From an uncultured Clostridium sp. (GTDB taxonomy: Bacteria; Bacillota; Clostridia; Lachnospirales; Lachnospiraceae), in contig CAMNRM010000050.1 of the NCBI GenBank assembly GCA_946553025.1, positions 1 through 39,175 of the forward strand: 39,175 nucleotides of DNA. Reading direction: 5' to 3'. Positions 1 through 7,694 of this stretch are shown here, piece by piece. Both the position numbers and the translations under genes were made by a program. The notes beneath the pieces were generated by a model. The model was not told the DNA's origin and made no database searches. It worked only from the letters and a program-made list of their open reading frames with translations. Each line of letters starts with the position of its first letter. The first letter of the stretch is position 1.

Positions 1-1779
1 GAAGTTACTTTTGACAGTGACGCCATCAAATCCATCGAAATTAAAGAACATGGTGAAACACCAGGGATTTCTGACGCTCCTATTGCAAAAATCCCAGAAG
101 CAATTTTAGCAAATCAATCATTGAACATTGATGCTGTTACAGGTGCAACGAACACAAGTAATGCCATTCTTGAAGCTGTTGCCGATGCTGTAAAACAAGC
201 GGGCGGAGATGCGGAAGCGCTTAAGAAAGTAGAAGTTGCTGCTAATGAAGCTGCAAAAGACGCGGTTGAAAAAGAAGCTGACGTTGTCGTAGTCGGCGCT
301 GGCGGAGCTGGTTTAGCTGCTGCTGTATCTGCTGCCGAAGAGGGGGCATCCGTAATTGTTGTCGAAAAGAACCCTTATATCGGTGGGAATACGGTTCGTA
401 CAGGCGGTGGTTATGCTTCTTGTGATCCGGAAGCTATCGCAATTCATGAGATGACGGATGGTCAAATGGATGAAATCGAAGGTTTAATTGCCAGAGAAAC
501 GGATAATGAGGTAGTTAAGGGCTGGCAGAAGAAAGTAGCCGAAGATATCGAAGCTTACAAAGCTGAAGGTAAAACGGAAGTCTATGATTCATTAGAATAC
601 ATGGCATTACAATACTTCTTCCGATTCAGCCAGGCTGCTGATCCGGAATTATTATATGATTTAGTATCTAAATCTAAGCCAACGAAAGAATGGTTAGGCG
701 AACTGGGATTTGACTGGACGGATTCACCGAGTTTATTATTAGGGGATACATGGCCGAGATGGTTCTCCTCCGTTTCAGCACATGGCGGAAATGCATTTAT
801 TTCCGTATTTACAGATGAAATTGAAGAAAAGAATTACAATGTAGAAATTATTAAAGAAGTCAGAGCCAGTGAATTGCTTACTGCTGACGGTAAAGTTGTA
901 GGTGTGAAAGGTACTGCCTCTGACGGAACGGAATATACATTAAATGCCAATAAGGGTGTAGTGTTAGCTACCGGCGGTTTCTCAGCAAATAAAGAGATGT
1001 TAATTGAATATTCTGATGGAAGATGGGCCGATGTTTCCAAATTACAAACGGACAATGATCCGGCTATGGTTGGTGATGGAATTAAGATGGCATTAGAAAT
1101 TGGTGCTGATGTTGTCGATATGGGACATTTACAATTAGTACCAACCTGTGATCCAAAAACGGGTGATGCCTATCCATTCATCGGTACGGGTACAAACCTG
1201 TATGTTAATAAAGAAGGCAAACGATTTGTCAATGAACTTTCAGACAGAGATACCCTTTCAAATGCCGCTTTAGCTCAAACTGATGGAATTTTCTATATGG
1301 TATGTGATAAAAACAATTCTGGTGTCAGCGAGGACGGTACCACTTATGGCGGACAAAATATTCAGGATTTAATCGATGCAGATATCGTTGTGAAAGCGGA
1401 TACTTTAGAAGAATTAGCCGAATTAATCGGTGTTGATTCTGCAACTTTCGTTGAAACCATTGAAAAATTCAATGAAGCTGTTAAGACAGGAGTTGACCCG
1501 GAATTTAATCGTGCTTCTTTTGGAGGCGACTTTATTAACCCTGATGGCAACCCTGGTATCTTTGAAGCGCCTTTCTATGCCGGTCCGAGAAGTCCTTCCG
1601 CTCATATTACAAAAGGCGGCTTAAAGGTTAATACAAGTGCTGAAGTTATTGGCACTGACGGCAATGCAATTCCCGGATTATTCGCTGCTGGTGAGGTTAC
1701 CGGCGGACGCACGGTTGCCGGCTTGCTTGAAGCTATGACATCCGGTCATACGGCTGGCAAAACCGTTATGGGTAAATAA
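1..1779 (+). CDS. FMN-binding/FAD flavoprotein reductase (fumarate/urocanate reductase family), 5'-truncated by window edge
   Basis: The frame is open from the first base, so the gene starts outside the window; 592 codons are visible. The N-terminal part ends in an FMN_bind motif, DAVTGATNTS (codons 44-53), where the Thr of the GAT triplet normally carries covalent FMN. An FAD-binding Rossmann start (VVVVGAGGAGLAAA, about codons 95-108) follows, then the FAD_binding_2 domain. SDRD (near base 1240) holds the Arg expected as proton donor in flavocytochrome c fumarate reductases, and PSAHITKGG near the C-terminus matches their substrate/FAD segment. Members reduce an activated C=C bond (fumarate, urocanate, acrylate-type acids), often at the cell surface with electrons passed through FMN. 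The substrate cannot be read from sequence. Codon use is more A/T-ending than in genes further right. Family is sure, substrate is not. Confidence 0.9.
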   Translation, partial: EVTFDSDAIKSIEIKEHGETPGISDAPIAKIPEAILANQSLNIDAVTGATNTSNAILEAVADAVKQAGGDAEALKKVEVAANEAAKDAVEKEADVVVVGAGGAGLAAAVSAAEEGASVIVVEKNPYIGGNTVRTGGGYASCDPEAIAIHEMTDGQMDEIEGLIARETDNEVVKGWQKKVAEDIEAYKAEGKTEVYDSLEYMALQYFFRFSQAADPELLYDLVSKSKPTKEWLGELGFDWTDSPSLLLGDTWPRWFSSVSAHGGNAFISVFTDEIEEKNYNVEIIKEVRASELLTADGKVVGVKGTASDGTEYTLNANKGVVLATGGFSANKEMLIEYSDGRWADVSKLQTDNDPAMVGDGIKMALEIGADVVDMGHLQLVPTCDPKTGDAYPFIGTGTNLYVNKEGKRFVNELSDRDTLSNAALAQTDGIFYMVCDKNNSGVSEDGTTYGGQNIQDLIDADIVVKADTLEELAELIGVDSATFVETIEKFNEAVKTGVDPEFNRASFGGDFINPDGNPGIFEAPFYAGPRSPSAHITKGGLKVNTSAEVIGTDGNAIPGLFAAGEVTGGRTVAGLLEAMTSGHTAGKTVMGK

Positions 1780-1868
1780 TGAACGATTATCGTTATTTTT
1801 AGCTTATAAGTCCCCTGCGGATTAGGCGGTATAAAATCGGATGTTTTATGGAAAATAATGGAGGAAAA

Positions 1869-2510
1869 ATGAAAAAATCAATGCTATGTGCTGCTGCAGT
1901 AATGCTTATGGCGGGTGCGGCAGTTGGAATCTTTGCCAGGAGTTACACCCCGAAAACAGGATTAACAGGAGAAAACTTCAGTATTTTAACGCCGGCAAGG
2001 GACGAGCAGGAATTGTCTTTGGCAGAATCCTTGGTTACTATTACAGATGATGATGTACCATTGGCAGCAGGGCCGGGGATTGGCACGGATCTTGGGATTG
2101 CATCGGAATATGCGCAGCCTGTAAATCAGGAAAACCCCTATATCCGCCAGGTTATTGCACTGGTTAATGAAGAGAGGGCAAAGGCCGGGCTGGCTCCCCT
2201 GGAAAAGTCGGACGATATTAACCTGGCAGCAGGACTGCGGGCAGAGGAAATTACTTCCAGTTTTTCCCATACAAGGCCGGACGGAAGTTCTTACCGCACG
2301 GTTTTGGAGCAGAGCGGAATTGCCTATCGGGGCTGCGGGGAGAATGTTGCCTATGGATATTCTACGCCGGATGCCGTGATGAGCGCCTGGATGGACAGTG
2401 AAGGGCACAGGAATAATATTTTAAATGCAGATTATACCAATATCGGGGTAGGCTATGTAAAGGATAACGGTCTGGGCTACTGGACACAGATATTTACGGT
2501 AAGGCGATAA
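1869..2510 (+). CDS. Secreted CAP/SCP-domain protein
   Basis: I start at 1869 because GGAGG (1860-1864) sits just before that ATG; an in-frame ATG at 1848 has no good site. The 213-aa product begins MKKSMLCAAAVMLMAGAAVG, a Sec signal peptide (basic start, hydrophobic core). After a spacer of about 80 residues comes a CAP (SCP/PR-1) domain: VIALVNEERAKAGLAPL, the histidine in FSHTRPDGSSY, the GENVAYG segment, then AWMDSEGHRNNILNADYTNIGVGY and a final YWTQIF. This order is typical of bacterial CAP proteins such as B. subtilis YkwD. They are extracellular; their biochemical role is mostly unsettled. The stop is one base from the next ATG, so the two genes are probably co-transcribed. Confidence 0.93.
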   Translation: MKKSMLCAAAVMLMAGAAVGIFARSYTPKTGLTGENFSILTPARDEQELSLAESLVTITDDDVPLAAGPGIGTDLGIASEYAQPVNQENPYIRQVIALVNEERAKAGLAPLEKSDDINLAAGLRAEEITSSFSHTRPDGSSYRTVLEQSGIAYRGCGENVAYGYSTPDAVMSAWMDSEGHRNNILNADYTNIGVGYVKDNGLGYWTQIFTVRR

Positions 2511-2511
2511 T

Positions 2512-4071
2512 ATGGTAATCAGTGTTCTCGGTCAGTATTTTGTATTTGAAACAGAGGCAGAGCCGACGAGGGAAGAATTAGAAGCCTTTTTTCATGATTT
2601 AAGTGAAAATGATGTTCTGGAAGTCAGGCTTTATTCGCCGCTTGAAGGAAAAATAGAAAAAGCATATCATGTAACAAAATATTTTTTGGAAAATGCTCTT
2701 CCCTTTCGCTATTATGCCCTTGAATTAAGCGAAGATGTGTTTGTGTCAGCTTCCAAAATATGCCCATGCTATGCGGTTGTGCCTGTCCTAAATCAGGACG
2801 GAAACTGTGTAAGTATTTTAAAGAAACTGCCGTCCTCTTATGATCATTCCTATGCCTGCGAAGGGGAACTGGATTTGATCTTTATCAATCGTTATCCTTA
2901 TATGGCATTGTTTGGCTTTAATGAATACTCCGTGGAAATCTATCGGAAAGTCATTCCCCTCTGGTCGGGTAAGGAAGTCTTTCTGGTGGGTGAAGACTGG
3001 ATGGATTACATGGATGTATTTCCAAAAATATCCAACGTGCAGGTTACGCTTGTAAAAAGTCAGGAAGAGTTATTTGCGCTGCTTCAGACTTCAAGAACCA
3101 TTGCAAACGGGCAGCTTTTAAGCGTGATCGAAAGGCTTCCGGAAAATGAAGACCTGTCAAGGATAAAGAACGGGATTTTGTGTTATGACGAGATCATGAC
3201 GCTTGTGTTTATGTTTTCCCATGTCATCCATCCCGGAGAAAAAAATCCGGGGATAAAGTTTTTCCGGATTGACGGCTATTTTCGGGTGGAAGGTATGTTT
3301 GCTATCTGGAATAAAGTGTTTACGGCGGCAAGATATGCTTTGGCGAAGGGCTATTGTCCGATCTTTCAAATCGTGTCTTCGGATGAAAATATTTATTCGG
3401 ATTATGCAGGAGATGATATCTGGAATAAGTTCTTTTTGCAGCCGGGAGAGTATGATCTTGACGAGGTTAAGCAAAGTCAATACCTTGCACTGTCACCGAA
3501 TATGAATGTGATGAATACCATGCGCTATATTATGGATGAGGTTTCGCGGGGGACGGATTTAACCTGGCCGAAGGGAAGATGGAATCAACAGGTGAAGCAT
3601 TATATTGATGAGCGAAAGAAGAAGTTTCTTCCTTATCCGGAGCGTACACTGGGGATTTTGCTTCGCGGAACCGACTATATCCATAATCCCCTGCCCAATC
3701 ATCCAAAACATGCGGCGGCGGAAACGGTGATGGAAAAAATTGACGAAGTAAGAGAAGCATGGGACGCTGACTGGCTTTATCTTGCAACGGAAGATGAGCA
3801 GATATGTCTGAAGATGAAAGAACGGTATGGAGAACAACTCTGCTTTACCGATCAGGAACGCTACCAGGTAAAGCCGGGACAGCTCTTGGTGGATCTTCAT
3901 CAGGAGAAAAAAGAAGGTGAAGGTTTTCGGCTGGGGGCGGAATACCTCTGCTCCGTGCATCTTCTGTCCCGGTGCAGCAGCCTGATTGCATCGGGAAGCT
4001 GCGGTGCACTGTCCGAAGCCCTGCGGGAAAATAACGGGAAATATAAGCATGTGTTTGTTTTTGAAGGATAG
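2512..4071 (+). CDS. Putative GT-B glycosyltransferase, fucosyltransferase-like fold
   Basis: The 519-aa product starts one base after the CAP gene stop and shares its operon. No signal peptide or membrane helix is apparent. The C-terminal half contains TLGILLRGTDYIHN (near base 3650), followed by a long helix, DWLYLATEDEQICLKMKERYG and LLSRCSSLIASGSCGALSEAL. A basic-residue strand (LLRGTDY), an L-x-LATED strand and a late Ser/Gly-rich donor-binding turn is the arrangement seen in the alpha-1,6/O-fucosyltransferase superfamily (NodZ, FUT8), which use GDP-sugars. The N-terminal half shows nothing I recognise. Family assignment rests on motif pattern alone; a GDP-fucose substrate is not established. 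Co-expression with a secreted protein is compatible with surface-glycan work, but that is inference. Confidence 0.5.
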   Translation: MVISVLGQYFVFETEAEPTREELEAFFHDLSENDVLEVRLYSPLEGKIEKAYHVTKYFLENALPFRYYALELSEDVFVSASKICPCYAVVPVLNQDGNCVSILKKLPSSYDHSYACEGELDLIFINRYPYMALFGFNEYSVEIYRKVIPLWSGKEVFLVGEDWMDYMDVFPKISNVQVTLVKSQEELFALLQTSRTIANGQLLSVIERLPENEDLSRIKNGILCYDEIMTLVFMFSHVIHPGEKNPGIKFFRIDGYFRVEGMFAIWNKVFTAARYALAKGYCPIFQIVSSDENIYSDYAGDDIWNKFFLQPGEYDLDEVKQSQYLALSPNMNVMNTMRYIMDEVSRGTDLTWPKGRWNQQVKHYIDERKKKFLPYPERTLGILLRGTDYIHNPLPNHPKHAAAETVMEKIDEVREAWDADWLYLATEDEQICLKMKERYGEQLCFTDQERYQVKPGQLLVDLHQEKKEGEGFRLGAEYLCSVHLLSRCSSLIASGSCGALSEALRENNGKYKHVFVFEG

Positions 4072-4094
4072 GAATTCAGATAGTAGTAAATGAA

Positions 4095-4133
4095 GAAAGC
4101 AGGGAACTGTTTTGCAGACGGTTCCCTGTTTTC
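4095..4133 (+). terminator. Rho-independent terminator after the glycosyltransferase-like gene
   Basis: CAGGGAAC (4100-4107) pairs with GTTCCCTG (4121-4128). The flanking AAA/TTT bases lengthen the stem and a T-rich run follows. It lies 24 bp past the stop at 4071. The stem is also usable from the minus strand, where the tail of the interrupted permease gene ends at 4229. Confidence 0.85.
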
Positions 4134-4228
4134 TGTTATTATGGATTTTCGTTTGTTGATTTGGTTTTTTGTGTTCTGCAAAGTATTTATTTGCTGTGGC
4201 TGGATGAACCATAACTGCAGCAAATCGT

Positions 4229-4325
4229 TTACCGCATACGTTTTTCCAGCAATGCAATTAACTGATACAGAAAAACCGAAATCAGGCAGAGGATAACGAT
4301 GGAGGTGACAACTAAGGTCATCTGG
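4229..4325 (-). pseudogene. Detached 3' end of the ABC permease gene (last transmembrane segment)
   Basis: On the minus strand these bases encode QMTLVVTSIVILCLISVF followed by a short LLEKRMR tail and a TAA stop (4231-4229). This is the last membrane helix and basic tail typical of NitT/TauT-type ABC permeases. It has no start and stops making sense exactly where the left end of the integrated element begins (core AA at 4326-4327). The missing 236-codon front of the gene lies at 13050-13757. Joined through the two-base core, TTC is rebuilt and the frame continues YGSQT-F-QMTL, which is what homologues show at this place. Confidence 0.88.
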
Positions 4326-4363
4326 AATAGCTGAGGGTACAGGGTGAGAGGATTGCTTATCGT
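4326..4363 (+). repeat. attL: core AA plus left P-arm inverted repeat
   Basis: The core AA (4326-4327) is followed by TAGCTGAGGGTAC and 23 further bases to 4363. Read inward, they match the right end at 32 of 36 positions (mismatches at arm positions 7, 14, 21 and 30). Immediately left is host permease sequence. Confidence 0.85.
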
Positions 4364-4390
4364 TGTGGGGAAAAATGCTTTAAGAAGTGT

Positions 4391-4419
4391 TTGTATTTTA
4401 TTGGGGTTTTCGTTATACT
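4391..4419 (+). promoter_or_regulatory. Promoter inside the left end of the element
   Basis: TTGTAT (4391-4396), a 17-bp spacer and TATACT (4414-4419), 28 bp inside the left inverted repeat and 58 bp before the Fic start. The second AAA-ATPase gene at 31690 has a near-identical layout (TTGTAA-17-TATACT). Confidence 0.65.
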
Positions 4420-4477
4420 AAAAGCAGAGGAAAATTTTATGACGGGCCAAAGCGTATAGAAAAGAAAGGAATCAATA

Positions 4478-5095
4478 ATGCTGGAAAATAAATTGAATCT
4501 TACCAGTTCGGCAGAGCTTGCACAGATAGAAGAGAAGCTCAGTAAGAAAAAAGCAGTGCAGTTATTTGAAAGCGGATATTTGTATACTTTAGAGGCAGGA
4601 ACAGTGGACAGTCTTTTTGCCATACACAGGTATCTTTTTGATGAAATTTATGATTTTGCAGGGAAGATTAGGACAGTAAATCTTGCTAAAGGAAATTTTC
4701 GATTTGCTCCGGTGATGTATCTGGAGGCGGCCCTGGAAAGTGTGGGAAAGATGCCGCAGTCAACTTTTGATGAAATTATTGAAAAATATGTTGAAATGAA
4801 TGTTGTCCATCCTTTTCGTGAAGGCAATGGGAGGAGCATGAGAATCTGGCTGGATTTAATGTTATATCAGGAACTCCATCAGGTGATAGATTGGAGTCAG
4901 ATTGATAAGGACAATTATCTTTTAGCGATGGAAAGAAGCCCGGTTAAGGATTTGGAAATTAAATATCTGTTAAAAAATGCACTGACCGATAGGGTTAATG
5001 ATAGAGAAATTTATATGAAGGGCATTGACTACAGTTATTATTATGAAGGTTATACTATGTATAAGGCCGAGGAAATACTCTTAGATACAGAATAA
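4478..5095 (+). CDS. Fic-family AMP-transferase with C-terminal self-inhibitory motif
   Basis: The 205-aa product carries a complete Fic catalytic loop, HPFREGNGRSMR (residues 111-122), with His111, the acidic Glu115 and both arginines. Fic proteins usually transfer AMP from ATP to a hydroxyl of a target protein. A second motif near the C-terminus, SYYYEG (186-191), fits the S/T-x-x-x-E-G/N inhibitory helix. Its C-terminal place and the short length correspond to class III, self-inhibited Fic proteins of the Neisseria NmFic type, so no separate antitoxin is needed. The region before the loop (NFRFAPVMYLE) fits the target-binding flap. It is the first cargo gene of the element, 38 bp before the AAA-ATPase gene. 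The likely role is a regulated toxin or host/phage-responsive enzyme; the target is unknown. Confidence 0.92.
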   Translation: MLENKLNLTSSAELAQIEEKLSKKKAVQLFESGYLYTLEAGTVDSLFAIHRYLFDEIYDFAGKIRTVNLAKGNFRFAPVMYLEAALESVGKMPQSTFDEIIEKYVEMNVVHPFREGNGRSMRIWLDLMLYQELHQVIDWSQIDKDNYLLAMERSPVKDLEIKYLLKNALTDRVNDREIYMKGIDYSYYYEGYTMYKAEEILLDTE

Positions 5096-5133
5096 GGGAA
5101 GGTTAGGGAAAAATAGAGAAAGGATGTGAGCAG

Positions 5134-6828
5134 ATGAAAAAGCGAGTAGGGATAGGGCATCAGAATTTTGAAAAAATCAGAGAAAATGATTTGTTTTATG
5201 TGGATAAGACTGCGTTTATCCGGGAATGGTGGGAAAATGCAGACGAAGTAACCCTGATTACACGTCCAAGAAGATTTGGAAAGACATTAAATATGAGTAT
5301 GTTGGAGAAGTTTTTTTCGGTTGACTATGCAGGGCGGGCGGATTTGTTTCAGGGGCTTGCTGTCTGGGAAGATGAAAAATACCGAAAACTTCAGGGAACC
5401 TATCCTGTTCTTTTTATTAGCTTTGCTGACGTGAAAGAAACAACCTATGAGCAGGCAAGGAAAATCATTTGCCGTATTATCAAAGAACTCTATCATCAAT
5501 ATTATTTTTTATTAGAAGGCGATTTATTAAGCGAAAGTGAAAGGAAAGATTTTTTGCATATTTCCGTTGATATGGAAGATAATGAAGTTGCTTATTCCCT
5601 AAAGGCTTTGTCAAATTACCTTTGTCGCTATTATGGAAAGAAAGTGATTATTCTGTTGGATGAATATGATACACCTATGCAGGAAGCTTATGTTCATGGT
5701 TATTGGGAGGAATTAGTATCTTTTACACGAAGTCTGTTTAATTCCACATTTAAAACCAATCCGTATCTGGAACGTGCGATTATGACAGGAATTACCAGAG
5801 TGAGTAAGGAATCCATATTTTCCGATTTGAATAATTTAAAAGTTATTACAACGATTTCCGAACAATATGCCGATTGTTTTGGATTTACAGAAAAAGAAGT
5901 ATTTGATGTGCTGGATGCATATGATTTGTCAGAAAGAAAACAGGAAGTAAAAGCCTGGTATGATGGGTTTATTTTTGGAAATAGAAAAGATATTTATAAT
6001 CCATGGTCAATTATTAACTATCTGGATACACAAAGATTGGGAACCTATTGGGTGAATTCCAGTTCAAACAGCCTTATAGGAAAGCTGATTCGGGAAGGAA
6101 GTTCACAAGTAAAGACAGTGGTGGAAAATCTGATTCAGGGAGAGGAATTTCATGTATCATTTGATGAGCAGATTGTATTTAGCCAGTTAGATCAAGATGA
6201 TTCTGCCGTATGGAGTTTGTTATTAGCCAGTGGATATTTAAAGCCAGAATATGCTGAATTTAATGTGGAATCTGGAAAGATGGAGTACAGCCTGAGCCTG
6301 ACAAATCGGGAAGTTTACTTTATGTTTCAGCACATGATTGAGGGATGGTTTGGAAAATGCCGTGAGGTACACAATGCATTTCTACAGGCGCTTTTGTCCC
6401 ATGATTTGGAAGGCATGAATGACTATATGAATGAGATTTCCGAAGAACTATTCAGTAGTTTTGACGCGGGAAAGAAGCCTTCGGATAAGCTGCAGCCTGA
6501 AAAGTTCTATCACGGATTTGTTCTTGGTTTGATGGTGGAACTGCGTGGACGGTATTACATTTCATCAAATAAAGAAAGCGGTTTGGGGCGATATGATATT
6601 ATGATGGAACCTAAGGAAAAAGATGCAGATGCATTCATTATCGAGTTTAAAGTAGTTCATGAAAAAAGGGGGGAAACCCTGGAAAGTGCAGTGCAGGCGG
6701 CATTGAAACAGATCGAGGAAAAGAAGTATGATATCATATTGCGTAATCGGGGAATAGAGGCAGAACGGATAAGAAAGTATGGGTTTGCATTTTTGGGCAA
6801 AGAAGTATTGATTGGTGAAAAGGTTTAA
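5134..6828 (+). CDS. AAA-ATPase-like / PD-(D/E)XK nuclease fusion protein (element copy)
   Basis: The 564-aa product has the AAA-ATPase_like N-terminal domain (PF09820 type) and a C-terminal PD-(D/E)XK nuclease-like domain (PF08011 type). Visible motifs are the variant P-loop RPRRFGKT (residues 44-51), the Walker B ILLDEYDTP near residue 175, and GLGRYDIMMEP followed by FIIEFKV near residue 504, the Asp...Glu-x-Lys pattern of the nuclease fold. GIGHQNFEKIRENDLFYVDKT at the start is the family signature. These proteins are abundant as paralogues in Clostridia and Bacteroidetes and their role is unknown; a mobile-element or defence link is often suspected. The RBS AAAGGATGTGAG lies just upstream. 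A close paralogue sits outside the element at 31690-33378. Confidence 0.9.
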   Translation: MKKRVGIGHQNFEKIRENDLFYVDKTAFIREWWENADEVTLITRPRRFGKTLNMSMLEKFFSVDYAGRADLFQGLAVWEDEKYRKLQGTYPVLFISFADVKETTYEQARKIICRIIKELYHQYYFLLEGDLLSESERKDFLHISVDMEDNEVAYSLKALSNYLCRYYGKKVIILLDEYDTPMQEAYVHGYWEELVSFTRSLFNSTFKTNPYLERAIMTGITRVSKESIFSDLNNLKVITTISEQYADCFGFTEKEVFDVLDAYDLSERKQEVKAWYDGFIFGNRKDIYNPWSIINYLDTQRLGTYWVNSSSNSLIGKLIREGSSQVKTVVENLIQGEEFHVSFDEQIVFSQLDQDDSAVWSLLLASGYLKPEYAEFNVESGKMEYSLSLTNREVYFMFQHMIEGWFGKCREVHNAFLQALLSHDLEGMNDYMNEISEELFSSFDAGKKPSDKLQPEKFYHGFVLGLMVELRGRYYISSNKESGLGRYDIMMEPKEKDADAFIIEFKVVHEKRGETLESAVQAALKQIEEKKYDIILRNRGIEAERIRKYGFAFLGKEVLIGEKV

Positions 6829-6901
6829 ATGCTTATAAAAGGCAAGTTCTATCACCCGGATAATTTGGAGAAAGGGAATTGTTTATAAGGGACATACAGA
6901 A

Positions 6902-7393
6902 ATGAATGTTATTGAAAAGAGCGGCTTATTTAAGGTGATTTGTGATGAAAATTTTTTTGGATTAAATGAGTTAGAACTTTCTTATTATCTTTATCAACAG
7001 ACAGAAGAGGATTTTTCAGAATATCTGCAATTTGTGCGGAAACATTTTATGGAAATGTATTCTGCAGTTTTACAAGGTTTGTTTATGGCTTATAGTAAAA
7101 ATCCCAAATGGGATATCTGGGATGAGGTAACAAAAACTTTTTCGCGAATGGAGTTACGTGATTACAAAGCTGTTCATCAATATATTGGTATGCCAGTGAT
7201 AGAAATTATGCGTTATAAAGAAAAAATATTAACTGGATTTTCTTTTTATCAGGGGAACAGAATGTCTGTAGAGCATGGAATCTGTGCAGTTTTTGAATCT
7301 TGTAATTTATTGCTAATCAGTGATAATCATTTTTCTGAAATACTGCGTTATTGGGATTATCATGACAGCTTTAATATACTGAAATTAGGTTGA
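6902..7393 (+). CDS. Hypothetical protein, 163 aa
   Basis: I do not recognise this protein. It is AT-rich, acidic in its first half and rich in aromatic residues, with a hydrophobic stretch near CAVFESCNLLLISDN but no clear membrane segment or signal peptide. It begins 73 bp after the AAA-ATPase gene and ends just before a terminator, so it is the last gene of the left transcript (Fic, AAA-ATPase/nuclease, this protein). A partner or immunity role for one of those two is possible but unsupported by any motif. Confidence 0.6.
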   Translation: MNVIEKSGLFKVICDENFFGLNELELSYYLYQQTEEDFSEYLQFVRKHFMEMYSAVLQGLFMAYSKNPKWDIWDEVTKTFSRMELRDYKAVHQYIGMPVIEIMRYKEKILTGFSFYQGNRMSVEHGICAVFESCNLLLISDNHFSEILRYWDYHDSFNILKLG

Positions 7394-7397
7394 TTAT

Positions 7398-7431
7398 AGG
7401 TAGAGGGATAGTTTCTCTGCCTGTATTTTTT
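7398..7431 (+). terminator. Rho-independent terminator closing the left cargo operon
   Basis: AGGTAGAG (7398-7405) pairs with CTCTGCCT (7415-7422), eight pairs including one wobble, followed by a T-run to 7431. It lies 5 bp past the stop at 7393 and separates the Fic/ATPase transcript from the integrase transcript. Confidence 0.8.
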
Positions 7432-7571
7432 GTCGGTTCAGGTCTTTGCTCCTGTCCATTCTTCAAGGTAGTTTTCCAAGAAAGGAAAATTATGTATGGG
7501 ATTTTCATATACATAGAAGAAAAAGGAAGTTTTTCATGGAAAATTCCATCCACATAAAGGAGGTTTTGCCA

Positions 7572-7694
7572 ATGAAAAAGCAACCTAATGAAAACGAAAT
7601 TCTTCGCCAGATAGCAACCTTATTAGTGCGGGAAAAATTACTGAGTCCAGAGGAACATCTCCGTTTTTTGTCCCTGCTAAAGGAGGAATCCTAA
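7572..7694 (+). CDS. Small 40-aa protein translationally coupled to the integrase
   Basis: I chose ATG 7572 because AAAGGAGG (7556-7563) lies eight bases before it; upstream in-frame ATGs at 7446 and 7536 lack such a site. The product is MKKQPNENEILRQIATLLVR followed by EKLLSPEEHLRFLSLLKEES, two predicted short helices resembling the C-terminal hairpin of SHOCT-like modules, though too short to be sure. Its TAA (7692-7694) directly abuts the integrase ATG (7695), and AAAGGAGG inside its end serves the integrase. The tight coupling suggests an accessory to the integrase, for instance a directionality factor or regulator; this is inference. Confidence 0.7.
   Translation: MKKQPNENEILRQIATLLVREKLLSPEEHLRFLSLLKEES

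Noticed and set aside
4090-4296. A 68-codon open frame starting MKKAGNCFADG
   Set aside because: It begins inside the terminator hairpin at 4095-4133 and runs over the permease remnant on the opposite strand; no ribosome site precedes it.
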